Shown here piece after piece: positions 1-13,500 of a stretch of DNA of 64,000 nt. Within the stretch, counting starts at the first letter, position 1. Each line of letters begins with the position of its first letter. Source of the DNA: Onchidella celtica (lineage: Eukaryota; Mollusca; Gastropoda; Systellommatophora; Onchidiidae). The DNA is taken from the NCBI GenBank assembly GCA_963931925.1, contig OZ007567.1:87830998-87894997 (forward strand), in the 5' to 3' direction. The position numbers and the translations under genes are program-made. The notes under the pieces are model-generated. The model made no database searches, had not been told where the DNA came from, and saw nothing but the letters and a program-made list of their open reading frames with translations.

Positions 1-88
1 CCAAGAAATGGATTACTTCCCACATTTTTCACATTGGATCAAAACAGTATCACAGCCATATTTACTGATTGACAGACAGAAACATTTA

Positions 89-1355
89 TTAAGGGGGGGA
101 GCGGGTCCTGAAATCGAGTTTTTGCTTCAAAGTATCGATTTTTAGTTTTTGTGTTCTTGAGAAAGTTCAGCCATTTGAAATCACAAATATACCACATTTA
201 TTGTCTTGTGACACGTTTTTTCATTCAAAATGACCATATGTGGGAAGTGGGGGTCATGAAAAACGACCTCAAATTAGCTCGAAAAGACAAAAAAATGACT
301 GAATGCAACAACTCGCCACAGTGGTCTAAGCTCATACAAAAGCGAAAATTTGGTATCGATACCTTTGTCTGCATCTCTGCCACACGTTTGTGTCAAGGTT
401 GCAGGCCTTCACCTTTCCTAACATGAACTATCAGTATCAAGAAACACACCCCCTTACAGGGCTGCATGAGCTCGTAGTACAACTGTGCGTGATCGCTCTA
501 ACCTATGACACCAAACTGCCACGTTCATTGGCTGGCATAAATTATGCAGACGAGCGGCCCCGGCTGTGAGCGCTCTGACGGGCTAGAGCTGAGGTGAAAG
601 TTCGTGGTTCATGTAAACATGATCCGGCGGCTGCATGTGCATTACAGCTAGCTGCCCAACAAAAGGGGCAAAAGAGAAAGAAAATGCGTGCAGCACCCCG
701 GGAAAAGGCCAGATAGGAGATAGAAGTTGAGGAAGGTGGCCGAGCATACCAGTATGGAATGCTCTAAAGTGTATGACCCGTGAAAATTTCATTTGGGCTT
801 CCGTTTCCTGTTAGTAAAGTTTCATTTGCAATTTTCTCAAAAAGTCATTTTTTGTCAATCATTTGTCAACTACATTTTTAATTATGAACCGATTGAAATA
901 ATATTTTGCATAAAGCACACTTACACCCCAACGCATGGAAATATGCATTCAATTTTGGGATATCATCTGCAATCTTTGAAAGACACTTGATTTTTTAGCA
1001 AAATTCAGAACAAAATTGTGATTCTGTAATGCACCAAATTCAAAAATTTCTAAAAAATCAATCACCATAGATATAAGAAAAAAGGATGCATATTTACAGA
1101 GATACTGCTTTTCATAATATGAGGTGAAAAATCAGACAAATCCATTTGAGATTGGATGAGCCTTTGCAGTTTGAAAATTGCTAATTAGAATAGCCAAAAA
1201 TTCAAAATGGCGGCATTACCATGGCAACCGTGTGCATCATGATGACTTGCGTACTTGTATCCTGCTAATTTGAATGTGCTGAATCCAAATATCACAAGGA
1301 AAAAGCCCTCTCTATAAGTGTTTAGAAAATCACTCTCAGGACCCGCCCCCCTTAA
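89..1355. mobile_element. TTAA-flanked DNA element, non-autonomous
   Basis: TTAA at both ends and imperfect terminal inverted repeats: TTAAGGGGGGGAGCGGGTCC at left, and TTAAGGGGGGCGGGTCCTGA read inward from right. The right copy lacks two bases of the left. No transposase is recognisable. TTAA targets point to piggyBac or Kolobok. It lies in the EVC2 intron next to the last visible exon and carries an X-box-like site at 1215-1228. Confidence 0.6.
1215..1228 (+). promoter_or_regulatory. Full X-box match inside TTAA element
   Basis: ATTACCATGGCAAC fits the relaxed RFX consensus RYYNYY-NN-RRNRAC at every position, and is preceded by AAAATGGCGGC, a YY1-type motif. Whether it is bound is unknown. 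Confidence 0.35.
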
Positions 1356-1502
1356 CATGATAAAGACAATGTGACTAAACTGATTGGGTAGAAGAAATAA
1401 TGGATGTTATTATATGACTGAGGCAAACTGTAAATGTAATAATCACCCACAACTGACTTGAGTTATTTAGATGACTTCATTTTGTGAACTACAAATCCTT
1501 AC

Positions 1503-1590
1503 CTGGTCTTGAACAAGTTTCTGTTTCTGAATTTCAAAATCTCTCTTAGTATCCTCAAGAGTCTGGTTTACTTCCCTGTCAATCTTGTTC
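1503..1590 (-). CDS. EVC2: EVC2 coding exon 26, last in window
   Basis: Residues 1012-1041 (NKIDREVNQTLEDTKRDFEI). Donor GTAAGG is strong, so at least one more exon lies to the left of the window. Confidence 0.86.
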
Positions 1591-4500
1591 CTGAAATTTA
1601 CAAAAGTTAAATATCAAAATACTTGATGCAGCCAGAAGATGGAATTTCAATGTGCAGGGTGTAAATTCAAAGATAACTTTCATACAAAGCTGAAAAAAAA
1701 AAGAGTTTCATATTTCTCCATGCAACTAAATTTAGATAAAATCCGTAAAAATGGCACTGGATTTCAAGTCTGGTCATATAACTTGACATAAGTTTGTATC
1801 ACAGGCAAAAAAAGCATAAAAATGAATTATCACAGTGAGTTGATAAATAATTATATTCTCTATGAATACTTAACTAAGAGTGCAGGTCCGTACTTGCTAT
1901 ATGACAGGGATAAGGTATGAGGACATACTTACAAAGCTACATGATGAACGACTCATAAGATCTCATTAATGAGGGGCAGAAAATAGTACGAAAATATGAC
2001 AAAAAAGGCAATATTCACAGCGAAGAGTGAAACTTCTTTTACATTTGCAAGATTTGATATTTTAGTGAATGGGGCACTTTCAACACGACACCCCCCACCT
2101 GAGAAAGAGAGGTTCATGGGACTGCAGAATGTGCAGACAAACTGACATACTTGAACTTTTCCATTTCCACCATTTGCTTGTGAATCAGAATCATACGTCT
2201 AATCTTTGCACTAGTTTTATTTGCAGCCTTGTCCATAAGCTCTCTCATTTCATTATCTTGTGCTTGTAGCATGGACTTTTCCCTTTGCTGGAGTCGCTCT
2301 TGAAGTTTTGCTCGCAACATCTGACAGTTTGAAAGAGGATATGAATTTAGATAGCAGTTATCGCAATAAATAGTGCTGTACTAAATACACAAAATTATCA
2401 TAAACGAATACACGAACTGTTATTCTAAATTTGCAAACTTGGCTCACATACTTGAGTATTTTTAATAAGATGAGAATAATTTACCATGATCTGCTTTCGA
2501 AGACACTTTCTTTACTTTTGAGTAACTTGGGCTGATTCAATCTTGATAATTTACTGCGAAGTGAGCAAACATTTTCTGTCTTCTAACATCTGCGTGGTAC
2601 TTGTGAACATTTTCTTGATGCAACAATACTACTGTGAGATTTTAACATTGGAATCATATCTCTATATATCGTCACTATGCTGCAAGACTCCCGTAACTAA
2701 CATTTTTTACCAAAACCACTTTTTTCATTCTTTGGGTCTGAAAATCAATGGCACACCTTGTGTCAAAAGCTCTTGGCTCAATTCCTATAAATAACGATAT
2801 TGCAATAATCAAGTCCATCATCTTTAGAATTTGCTGGCAGCAATAAGCCAAAGAAAATCAGTTTTTAGCCTCTCCTTGTAAAATTTTCGAAATGTTAGTT
2901 ACGGGAGTCTTGCAGCATAGCGACGATGTTAGGGATTTACTTGCAAAAGACGCTACCATTAAGTCCATTTTAAAAATGTCCAGCAATAAAAATTGAATGA
3001 CAAGCTAGAGCTCTGCAAATACAAATATGCTGAAAAAAACATTAACAGTGGTTGTAAACCGCATCTTAACTTCATCACCTCATTTAGAAGTGGTATTTTT
3101 ACACTACAAAATTCACTTTTGTCATGAATCTCCAGAATATGAACCAAACACCTTTGTCAAGTGGGCTCAGCATCATCAATGAATATTTAAAACAGAAATT
3201 ATTATTGTTTTTCTACCCATTTATTGCTGACTTATGAAAGTCTCACCTTTATGTCATTTCACCATTGAAAAATAATGCAGTGGAAAGATTTTGACTCGCC
3301 CTCCATTTATATATTTGAAATCCCTTTCGAAGAGCAAATACATTAATAACATACCTTCTCTTGTTTAGCTCTTGTGGTATCAAGTTTCTGGTTCAATCTG
3401 TCTTGCTCCTGATACACAAAGAATGATAAAAAATGAAAAGAAAAGAAAATATAAAATCAACACAAAATAGAAGAATAATACAGTGGGCAAGAAAAAGATG
3501 GCAGGCATTTCCACAACACTGAAGACAAAAATTGGAGTAATTCAGCAGTAAAAACTGCAATGCACAATGTAATTTAAGCCCTTGATAAAAATAAATGTTG
3601 CTGAATGTTGTCCGGATGAAAAAAATCCCAAACAGCCTCAGTTTTGTTTAAAAAAAAATAAAATTATGAAAAGGATAAGAAAAGGCACAAATTTTAGACT
3701 ACCTGTTTATGCATATCCAGGATCCTCTCACATTCTGGAGTTGACAAAATTCCACGAGCATTCAAATCATCCATGAGGTTTGCCTTCAAACTGTTGATAG
3801 CCTTTTGCTGTGACTCAATTTTGGCCATCTGAAATAACAAGTGACAGTAATCAGTAACAGTTTATTTAGCTCCTTTGTTTTCTCTCTCTATTACCTCTAC
3901 CTGGAAGCTCAAACTGAAAAAAGGCAGAAACAAATGGGCAGGAGTGACAAGTTTATTTTACTTTTTACCTCAATGATAGAAAACAATACATTTAGCTTTT
4001 TTATTTTTGTTGTCCTTTTAAAATCAAATGCTGGTTGTTTCGTGAAACTATAGTACCTATTTAACACTGTCAGATTGTACATCGAACCACAAAAACCTTT
4101 ATTTATTCATATTTTTTTTCAACTTCTTAACTCATTGAAGACCAGCCCGCCACGGCGGAAAAACTCTTAAAGACCGGGGGTTTTGGGGGGTATTTCAAAA
4201 AATTCCCACAACCATATTTATTCACCAATCCATTCCATATTTTGACACATAACAGGTTTTAAATTGAACAATGCAAAAAACAAAACTTGAATAAATTTAT
4301 TCAGATAGTTTTTTTTTTCATGAATTTTCAAAATTTGGCAGGTTTCTTTGTTTCGCAAAAATTTCTGGCCTTTGTGTATTGTACTGATGACCTAATAAAA
4401 ATGTCAAAAAAATTGTATGAAAGTGTCACAAGTGTTTGAAAGTAATATTATTATTCACCTTAGTCAACAAGAACTCTAGACCTACTACTGGCTTTGCCTT

Positions 4501-7500
4501 CCCCCTTGCCCTTACTCAGTGCACTGGCCTTAGCCTTAGCACGATCGCTGGTACTGGGAGGGCTAGATCTAGAATCTGAGTCAGAATTCCCCTTCCCAGG
4601 CACCAATACAGGATCTAGATCTGAATTATAGGCTACATCTACCTCAGATTCATCAATGGTGTCTTCAAACAGCTGGAAAATGTTCGTTTTCTTGCGTTTT
4701 GAAGCCATTGTCTTGACTAGATCTAGTGATCAGCTGTGACAGATCGCGCAACTGACAGAAATTCTTATTTCGACCCAGCATAGAGTGATAGTTTTTTAAA
4801 AAATCGTTAAAAAAAAAGTTGCCAGCCGAACCTGGTGAAACTTTCAACGAAACAAGTCAAGATGTTAAACTACCGCAAAGAACCAATCCCGTAAGCATTG
4901 CGGGAACAGTGCAGGGCTTAGAAATTTTATTCATGTACCCCGCAGGCGGTGCGGGATTGGGCTTATGCGTCGATTTAGGTATCCCACAACTTGTGCGGGA
5001 ACGGGCGTCAGTGAGTTAAGGCAAACCTAAACTTTGCAGCAGTTGCTATTGCTTTTAAGCTTATTATTAAAAGGAACCTTTGGTCATTCTTTTATGACTA
5101 AATTTTGCAACTCATTCTGGCCTAAATAAGAAAGGCCATTTTCTCCCCCAAAACACATATACCTGTCTTGCTTTGTCCAGCTGCAAGGAGGTTATCAAAG
5201 CACCAAGTCTTGATTCTTGGTCTTTCAATGCTAGCACCCTCTCCTTTGTCATTTCCACATGAATCTGCAATTTAAAATGAAATGGTCTAATTTATTGATA
5301 TCAAAAATCAGAAATGATGTGTATCTCCAGTTATTAATTGACAAAATGCACTATTATCTATGAAGCTTATGATATAGCTGCTGCTAGAATTAAATTTAAA
5401 GAGAGCAGTTATTCGAACCCTGTGGATAATCCTTAATGCCAGATCATTAATTTCATTACATAAGCACTGTATTTTCTACAGTTATATTTCTGCCACTTAA
5501 ATGTACTGTTATTGGTGAAAGACAGCAAAGTGCCTTGTAGAATTCATACTACTGCAATTTTCATTATTAATCAAAACTCCACCTGCTGTAATTCCTGTTC
5601 CATATCAAGCTCCATTCCTTGCATTAGTGCCATCCTCTGTTCAGCATGTTTTTTAACCAGCAGCAGCTCTCTCCGATGGGTTTCTTCATCATCTTCCTCT
5701 CCATTATTCTCAGCTGTTTTTCTGAATTTCTGTGGATAAAGAAATTTTTTACATTTTTTTCTTTGAAAATATAGTTTCCGGTTCTTGTTGTACTATTCTA
5801 TAACAGAACTAACAGGACACTTTGCACGTCACATATTTTTAATAAACTCTGGAAATGCAGCTTCTATTTAGTGAATAGCAGGTTCATAGCACTATTTCAA
5901 AACATTTCTCAGTCAGATAATCATTGGTCGGCTTTTTGGACTTTGTTGAAACTAAAATCAATGTTTGTTGTTAGGGGACCATGGCCCAATTACAAAGCAA
6001 AATAGAAAAAATACTGAATTGTGTTCACTGTTCAGCTATAGCTTTCTATGTAACACACTACGGTCCCCTAAAAACAGCTTTTGAGTTCAGTTTTACTGAG
6101 GTTCCAACAGCTGACCAATGAAATGCTACACAGTGTGAATTAATATGTGCATGACTCACAATGAGAATACCGCGGAAAATCACATACTGACATCATACTG
6201 ACAATACCATGGAAAATCACAATATGACATTCAAGGCAGATTGCCTTGAATGTCATATTGTAAATATTCTACAGTTAACTCAATTTGAACCCTAAAAAAA
6301 GAACTATTTCATCTTTATGACACAAGAATGCTTGTACCTTTCAGGGCATAACATGCTGAATTCACTCATTTAAGTTATAGATTCAAGTCCCAGCAGCTTA
6401 CACAATCATCGCCTGCACTGATAGAAGCTCAATATATTTCAAGCTGAAGTGAATTTCAAAAATGAAAAACACAAAACAAATCATCACTTTAATTTTAAAC
6501 ATTTCTGTTTAACATTTCAATAAAACAAATTCTAAATTATTGCTCACTATCATCTCTTTGGCTTGTTTTCCCTGTAGTTCTTCCATCTGACGTTCTCGTT
6601 TTTGAGCGATCTTCTCCTCCAGCATTCTTTTCTGTCTCAGCTTGTTCAGGGTTAGGCTGCCATTAAAAAAGTCAAAATGCAAATTTAAAAAGTCTTTTCT
6701 TTTAGAATTTGAAAATGCAGAAGTTCACACATGCAAAACTGAATGCTACAACAGTTCCAGTCACAAAAACCAAACACCTGTCATTCTGGATTGATACTGT
6801 TGTTCACTGCTGCAATTAACATTCTTTTTTTAAGTTGATTTTCATAGTATCTGATTAATGTTCAAACTCAAATCCTCTGTGGATAAGATTTTTTAAACAA
6901 AGCAATGACCTCACAATTATATTAAGTAATGGAAGAATTACTTGGTTAATTAGATGCCACATAGTTTGTTCTTGAATCTGATATTGTAGTCAAAAAGGAA
7001 TTGTATTCTTAAATTTGAAGTAACCTCACCTGTTCTCCAGTTTGACCATTTGCTTTTCATGCTCCTTCAAGATCCTGTCTCGTTCTGCCTCAGAGATGGA
7101 GATCTGACTACAGAGTAGTTTGCTGTTCAAAATCAAATGTAAAATCAGGTGAAAAATTACTTACAGCCGTATCAAATATCTGATATACTTCCTATGAGAT
7201 GAAAAGGAAAGCCACAATTTGTAGCTTATCTCTTGGCATAAATTTCAACAGTAAACTGTCACTCAATTTTATATGACTGCTAATACTGCAGTAGAGAGGT
7301 GGTGTCTGAAAATTTAAATCCCTCTTTTGAGGCCAGAGGGTAACGATCTCTCATTAAATGTCAAATACTACTATGATAATACTTCACAATTTATTACTTA
7401 CATTTCATACAAACCATTTACAATTCAAAATGAATGTGACATACACATTTATCATAAAATAAATATCCTCATTGATTTAAGAATGAATACTTCCAGTTTT

Positions 7501-10500
7501 CCTGCTCAAAGGTGTAATGAAATCCAAAATAAGACAATATATCACAACTATCACATATGCAAAAATGCAACTGAGAATAATGATCTGTGCCGACACTTAC
7601 TCAACAATCTCTGCCTCATGCTCTCTCAAGTCTTTCTGTTCTTTCCTCTCTTTAGCTCGTCTTTCCTCCCACTCCCTTTTCCTTCTTGCTAGTTCTTCCT
7701 GTAAGACAAACATAAATCCCTTCCTAATCTTTGCAAAGATCATGAAATACTTGACATTTTTGCATGTAATATAGGAAACATTCCAAACTTCTGGGACAGA
7801 CTGTACGAACATCCCACAATCCAATCATTATATCAAAGCACTGAAGTTGCTGTCAACTGCATGCTCATAATAATGTATGTTACTCAACATGTACATTAAG
7901 CAAAATTAAGTCCTAAGTAACTGCTTTCTGGTGAGTAAATGTCCCTGCCATGATTTCATAAAACTGTCTGCTATTCTACTCATATCTAAATGGCACCCTC
8001 AGACACAGAAACTACTCAGATGTACAGGTGTAATATTTTCTATTAACTAAAACAGGTTAGAATCATATAGCCACCCTACTTTGTCATTTCAAACACAAAT
8101 GTGTTGCGTTTTCGAATTAAATACAGACAAGCCTGTTCAACATAAACGGCAGTAGCATTTTACATAATTAACCCTCGTCCTGCGTTGAGTGAACTCGTCC
8201 ACGTAACGGCCCGTGCGGGGATAGCCAGCGGCCAGTCAGCCGATCGTACGCGTGTTGCCGATAACCTCGGCGGTCGGGTCAATCGGGTCCGTGTGAACAC
8301 CTGTATCGCGTATACTTCAGAACGCAATAACAACAATAGTGGTGGATAAATCGTAAGGGACCCCTATGATATTTGGATAAAGTACTTGTGATAATATGCA
8401 GTAAGTTTTATTGTGAAATGGAAGGCCCCAAATCAAGAATTTTCTGCATTTACATGCCGTTTAGCACATGTTTTATCATGTTCCCAAGACCTCTGCGCTT
8501 TTTCTGTCCCTATGTCAGGCCATTCAGGTGAACAAATTATTTTTTAAGCCATTCGCTTAATTTACTAACCACATGTATCGTGACACTGCCTTCTCCCTCC
8601 TCTACTATGTAAAGCGTTCACTTACTATAATGTTAGTTTTAGCGAGAGATTTGATTTCCAGTTCCAGGTCGTAGAGCACATACATGTACTGAAAAGCGGT
8701 TTAATCAAAGGAACACAGTATCTCTCTAATTACCACATCAAATAAAGACAACGACCAACAACAAAGTCGGTCATTTTCTCCCAGTTTTCCCTGATGAAAA
8801 ACCTACTGACAGACGCCTTTATGGAGCATGCCCTAATATTACATCGGAATTCATAATTACAGACGTAGAACGGCGTCTCAAATACGCACATGGCCCCTTT
8901 CTTCTCATTTCACATGTAGATGACAACCAGCATCAAAGTAAAAGTTTCCCCAAGATTTTCCCCAGTTCAAACTTCAGACCGTCAGTACTATTACACGAGT
9001 ACGACGAATAGTTGCGAATAGTTGCATCGTAATAAACGTAATCGGACGATACCATTTTGTTAGATATAGTAGGGGTGACAGGATAGATAAACACGCGAAA
9101 ATAGTGGGGAAAAAAAAGTGAAACAACAACAACGACAGCCTTGGCAACCGAATAACCAAAGCGCGAGGCGCACCGTTGCTATACAAAAATGTGGCCTCCC
9201 GCAGGACCCGCGGTTAAGCGTGTCGGACAAAATAACGGCCTCCCGTGTCTCGCATGTTGCGCGGGGAGGCCAATATAGTGGCCTCCCGCAGGACTAGGGT
9301 TAATCATATTTCAATTATGCTTTTTCAGTCATGCTACCTCAAAGCACTTGTAATATCACCCATTCATACAACAATCAGCTCCCTTATAGCACAAATGACT
9401 GTTGGGTATTAATCAGAAGGTTGCTGTGCTGTTTTCTGGGAAAAATCTTATAATATCTTATGATGAAGGCAATTATGCTTCACGAATACTTTCTGTATTA
9501 TCTCTTGTATCTAATACCTGTATTAGTATTGCCATGAGGACTGTTAACATCTTTAAGAGACTCTGATTTTTATTATTCATAGAACAAGAAAGAAAAACAT
9601 CTCTCCCTTAGCCACTGGGTAAGGCGGGTTGATTTTGGATCATATAAAAGAGGAATAAACAACTTTTGATTAAAATCAGACCTTCAGTTTGTTTTCTTGA
9701 TTTCTTCTGTTTGCCAACTGTTTAGCTGTCAAGTCATTCATGGTCTTCTCATGGGCTTTTAGCATTTTGTCAATCACTTCATCAGCTACACCTGTGAAAC
9801 AAATAAGGATTTTAAAGAAATATGTGTAGAAATGAAACAAATTTGGACATGTGGCTGATTTGTTTTAAATGGGGAGGTTGATTACAAGCAAATAGGAAAA
9901 CTCTAGGAAAGTTCTATGTATAAAAAAAGTCAAGAAGATTGAATTACCAGCATCACTGCTCTGAATTTGCAGAGCAGGCTGAAAAAATCCTCTACTGTTT
10001 TATTCCATTGTTAACCTGTTTATATAATTCAAATAACGTAAGAGATTGAGATATCGAATGGTTTCATAAGATGTTAAGATGTATTTATTGTAGTGTTACA
10101 GTCCACATTAAGATCAACAATAGATACTTTTACATTTCAGTGTAAATAAAAATGATAAGCAAGGCATACTTTGTCTCTTCCAGGTTGACCATTACTTCCA
10201 AGAAATACTTTGACAAAAGTCCAACCCACCTTCACTTTTAATCTTTGACACCAGATTTCCTTCAATGGTCTTCAATTCTTGTTTAGCATTCTCAGCCAGC
10301 TGGTCTCTCATCACTTCCAATTCCTTAGCGTGGGCTTCATCAATTTCGTTCTCCAGAGTATTTAGTTCTCTACGATGTCTTGACTTCAGTTTAATCAAAC
10401 CATCAACATAAGAAATTGGATCTGAAATGTGAAGGAAAACAGTTGGATTATTAAAAGACAACATTTACCCTGTTTCATTAAAACAAAAAATGAAAACAGA

Positions 10501-13500
10501 GAACCCGAGCTTATAATTTCATATCTTTATCCTCTGCATCTTTTCACTCATTGAAAAGAGAGAGCATAACATTTTACTTTTTGGTATTTTCAGTGAAAAT
10601 GTATATTTTTTAAAATTTCAGTCAACATCTCTTATTTTTTTTCATGGAAAGAAGCAAAGAATAAAAGTTAAAATATAAAAATCACTGGGACTGAATGTAC
10701 CTGTTGCAGTACTGATAATGCTTACCAACGGGTCCATCTGTTTGTTGTGCTTTATTCTTGGATAAATATTCCTGTAACTCTGATGCATGCCGGCTTAACT
10801 GAGAATGACAAAAGCATTTGCAAACTCATAGGCTCCTGTATTTGTTGAATGATAAATTCTGTACAAATTCAGCAGCAGCAGAAAAGATCAACCTAATAAT
10901 CCTGGATTACAAAATGTCTCTTCGCTTGTAGAGGCAATGACAAACCACTTGCCTCTGAAAATGTTTAAAAATTTCATTATCAAGGAAACTGTGTATCAGT
11001 CTAAACAGCACTTGAGAGGGAAATTATATACAAAAAACAAATTGCTGTTGGAAAATTATGGTGCTCACAATTGGGGGAATCTTACACAGATGCACAGACA
11101 AAGTTATGATTTACTGAAAACCCCAAATAATTCTGGTGCCATACAAGTTTGCCAGTGTCTGTCTGGATAAACACTAAAATATTATGTGCTCCCCAAACAC
11201 AGACGTTCATGGGAATACAGAAAACTAATAATCAGTTACAGAATATCAATACTAATTAACAAATACCGGTACACAATGGTGACTGGCTTATAATAACAAT
11301 GATTTATGTTTACATCATTTTTCATGTCAGGAAAAAATGATAATACCGTAACAGATAGACTTTTCCTTTTGGCTTGGCTAAGTTTCTTAAAAATCTCTTG
11401 CTGCTTGGCATCCCTCTCTCTATCCATTTTGTTCTTAACTGCTTGCAGATCAGCTCTTGCCTGATTCATATACTCCTCCATCTCTTCAGAGCTTAGGGCT
11501 CTTTTCATTCTGAAAGGAGATGATACAAGTCAAGGATCACTAGTCAGAATTTGCATAATATTTGTGCAATCACTTGACGGATTAAATTTTAGTCTGTCTT
11601 TGTTGGGGGGCAGGTCATGTCCACTTTCAAAAGGTTCCGTGTTTCAATGTATATAATTAATAAAATTTTGGCAATTTACAGTATAGTTCAAAAATGTATG
11701 GCTGATCTTGCATCAATTCTTACTCTTATTAGAACATGGATTTCCTAGAGCAGTGTGGGCAGTTTTTACAGATATACTTTAATTGCTCTGCTTCAGCATC
11801 TCTTGAATACACTGCAGGTCACTTTTGGTATGATAAATGAATGTTTTCAGTTGTCAGGGTCCCCATTCCTTCTTCAGGTAAGTGTATAAAATGTGTGAAA
11901 CTTTCTAATGTAAAATTCAGTATCAAAATGTGAACCAACTAACTTTTGCATCTTTTCAATCAGTTTTATCTGGATAGAGGCCATTCCATTCAGTGACTCA
12001 ACATGATCGTCTTCTTGTATTTCCTGAAAAGCATGACAGAAAATGGTAAATGGGCACCAGACTTTCGTACTAATGAATTGGCTCATGTCAATATCAGTGC
12101 CTGTCTTTGGCTCATCCTTCAGTTTGGCTCAGCCTTCAGATACAAAGATGCAGATTATAAAATCAGAGCACTTTAATGAAACTGTCCATAATGGTCAGCT
12201 CGTGTATTTCCAACATTCAGTGCTTATAAAAGTGGAAATCTCAAAATTTTACAATAAGTTACAAACAAATCAAATGCACTTCTCTTGGTTTATTAATCTG
12301 TAAAGTTTTATTATTGTGGCATCAAATTTGAGTAAAATAGAATGTGTAAAAATGTCTTCACTATGACATGGAAATTCTGAAATGATTATTTCAATAAATT
12401 CAGGTTTCCTAGGCACGTACACTGGCAAGTGCAAGCGCTCTTCTTCTTGCTAGTTTCTCCTCCAGGTTCATTCTTTGACGTGATATTTCATCATCATATT
12501 TACTGTGGATTTCTTCCTGTTGTTCCTTGTGCTGTTTGATCAACCATTCAGCCTTCTGAGCATTCAAGTCTCCCGTTTTGATGACATCATCAATAAATTG
12601 CTGCTGAATTTCCTTGACCCCCATCCGCTTTCGAATTGCAAATTCCTGTTGGTTTAATATAACAGTTGTAGTTCATACCATTGTTTTATGATACAATAAA
12701 GAGAAGACAGATTCCATCATCATTTTTGACAACTCCTCCTTGACTTTAAGCACAAACACTTCAAATTTCAATCTCAATGTTTTCTTACTGATAGTTTGAA
12801 GTCCTTACTAAGTTATGTTCTTCAGCTGTTATAGTTTTCTTTTAATCTAAAATTAGTTTGTCTCTCCAAAAATCACAGCAGGCAGTAAATTAATGTTTAC
12901 CTTTCTTAGTTTCTCTGCTTCTTCATTCTGTTCTAATGCCAGTTTGTAGGTTAGCTCATTTTCCTCTGTCTGTTGCTGCTGATCTAGGGTATCCATCATC
13001 TCTTTCTGCTCCTACAAAGCACAAATATTAAATAATGTGATGTGTGCAACCATGCATGAAATGTCAATGAAATATCAAATTTCACACTTTGTTTAATGCT
13101 TGCAAAGAAAAAAGAAATTGAAATAAGTGTGTTTTGAGTGTGTGATAATGGCATTTCTTTATAATGTAATTTTATCTTGTTTTCCATTACCTCAAATCCC
13201 ACTTGTGAACAAGATGGAATATTCATTTTCATTTATTCTGTATTTCATGTCATACATATACTTTTGTAACAGAAATGATTTAATGCTATGGTTCTTTGAG
13301 ACAATGTATGCATCAAGAAAAGTCTTTAGAATGTGGTAAAGTGACATTATATATTACTAGCTGATCCGAGCAAGATAAATCTTGCAAAATTTTTTGGACC
13401 AAGACCAACCGTATATCAGGATTTAGGTTATTTTAATAATGGTACTATTAAAACTTATTGTTACAACACAACTCCTTTCAGAATACACAGATGTTATAAA

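Noticed and set aside
6219-6261. MicroRNA precursor
   Set aside because: The loop of three bases and the stem of 20 pairs are too short, and the pairing is perfect.
7327-7692. 121-codon plus-strand frame
   Set aside because: It overlaps EVC2 exon 18 on the other strand and shows no domain; a shadow frame.
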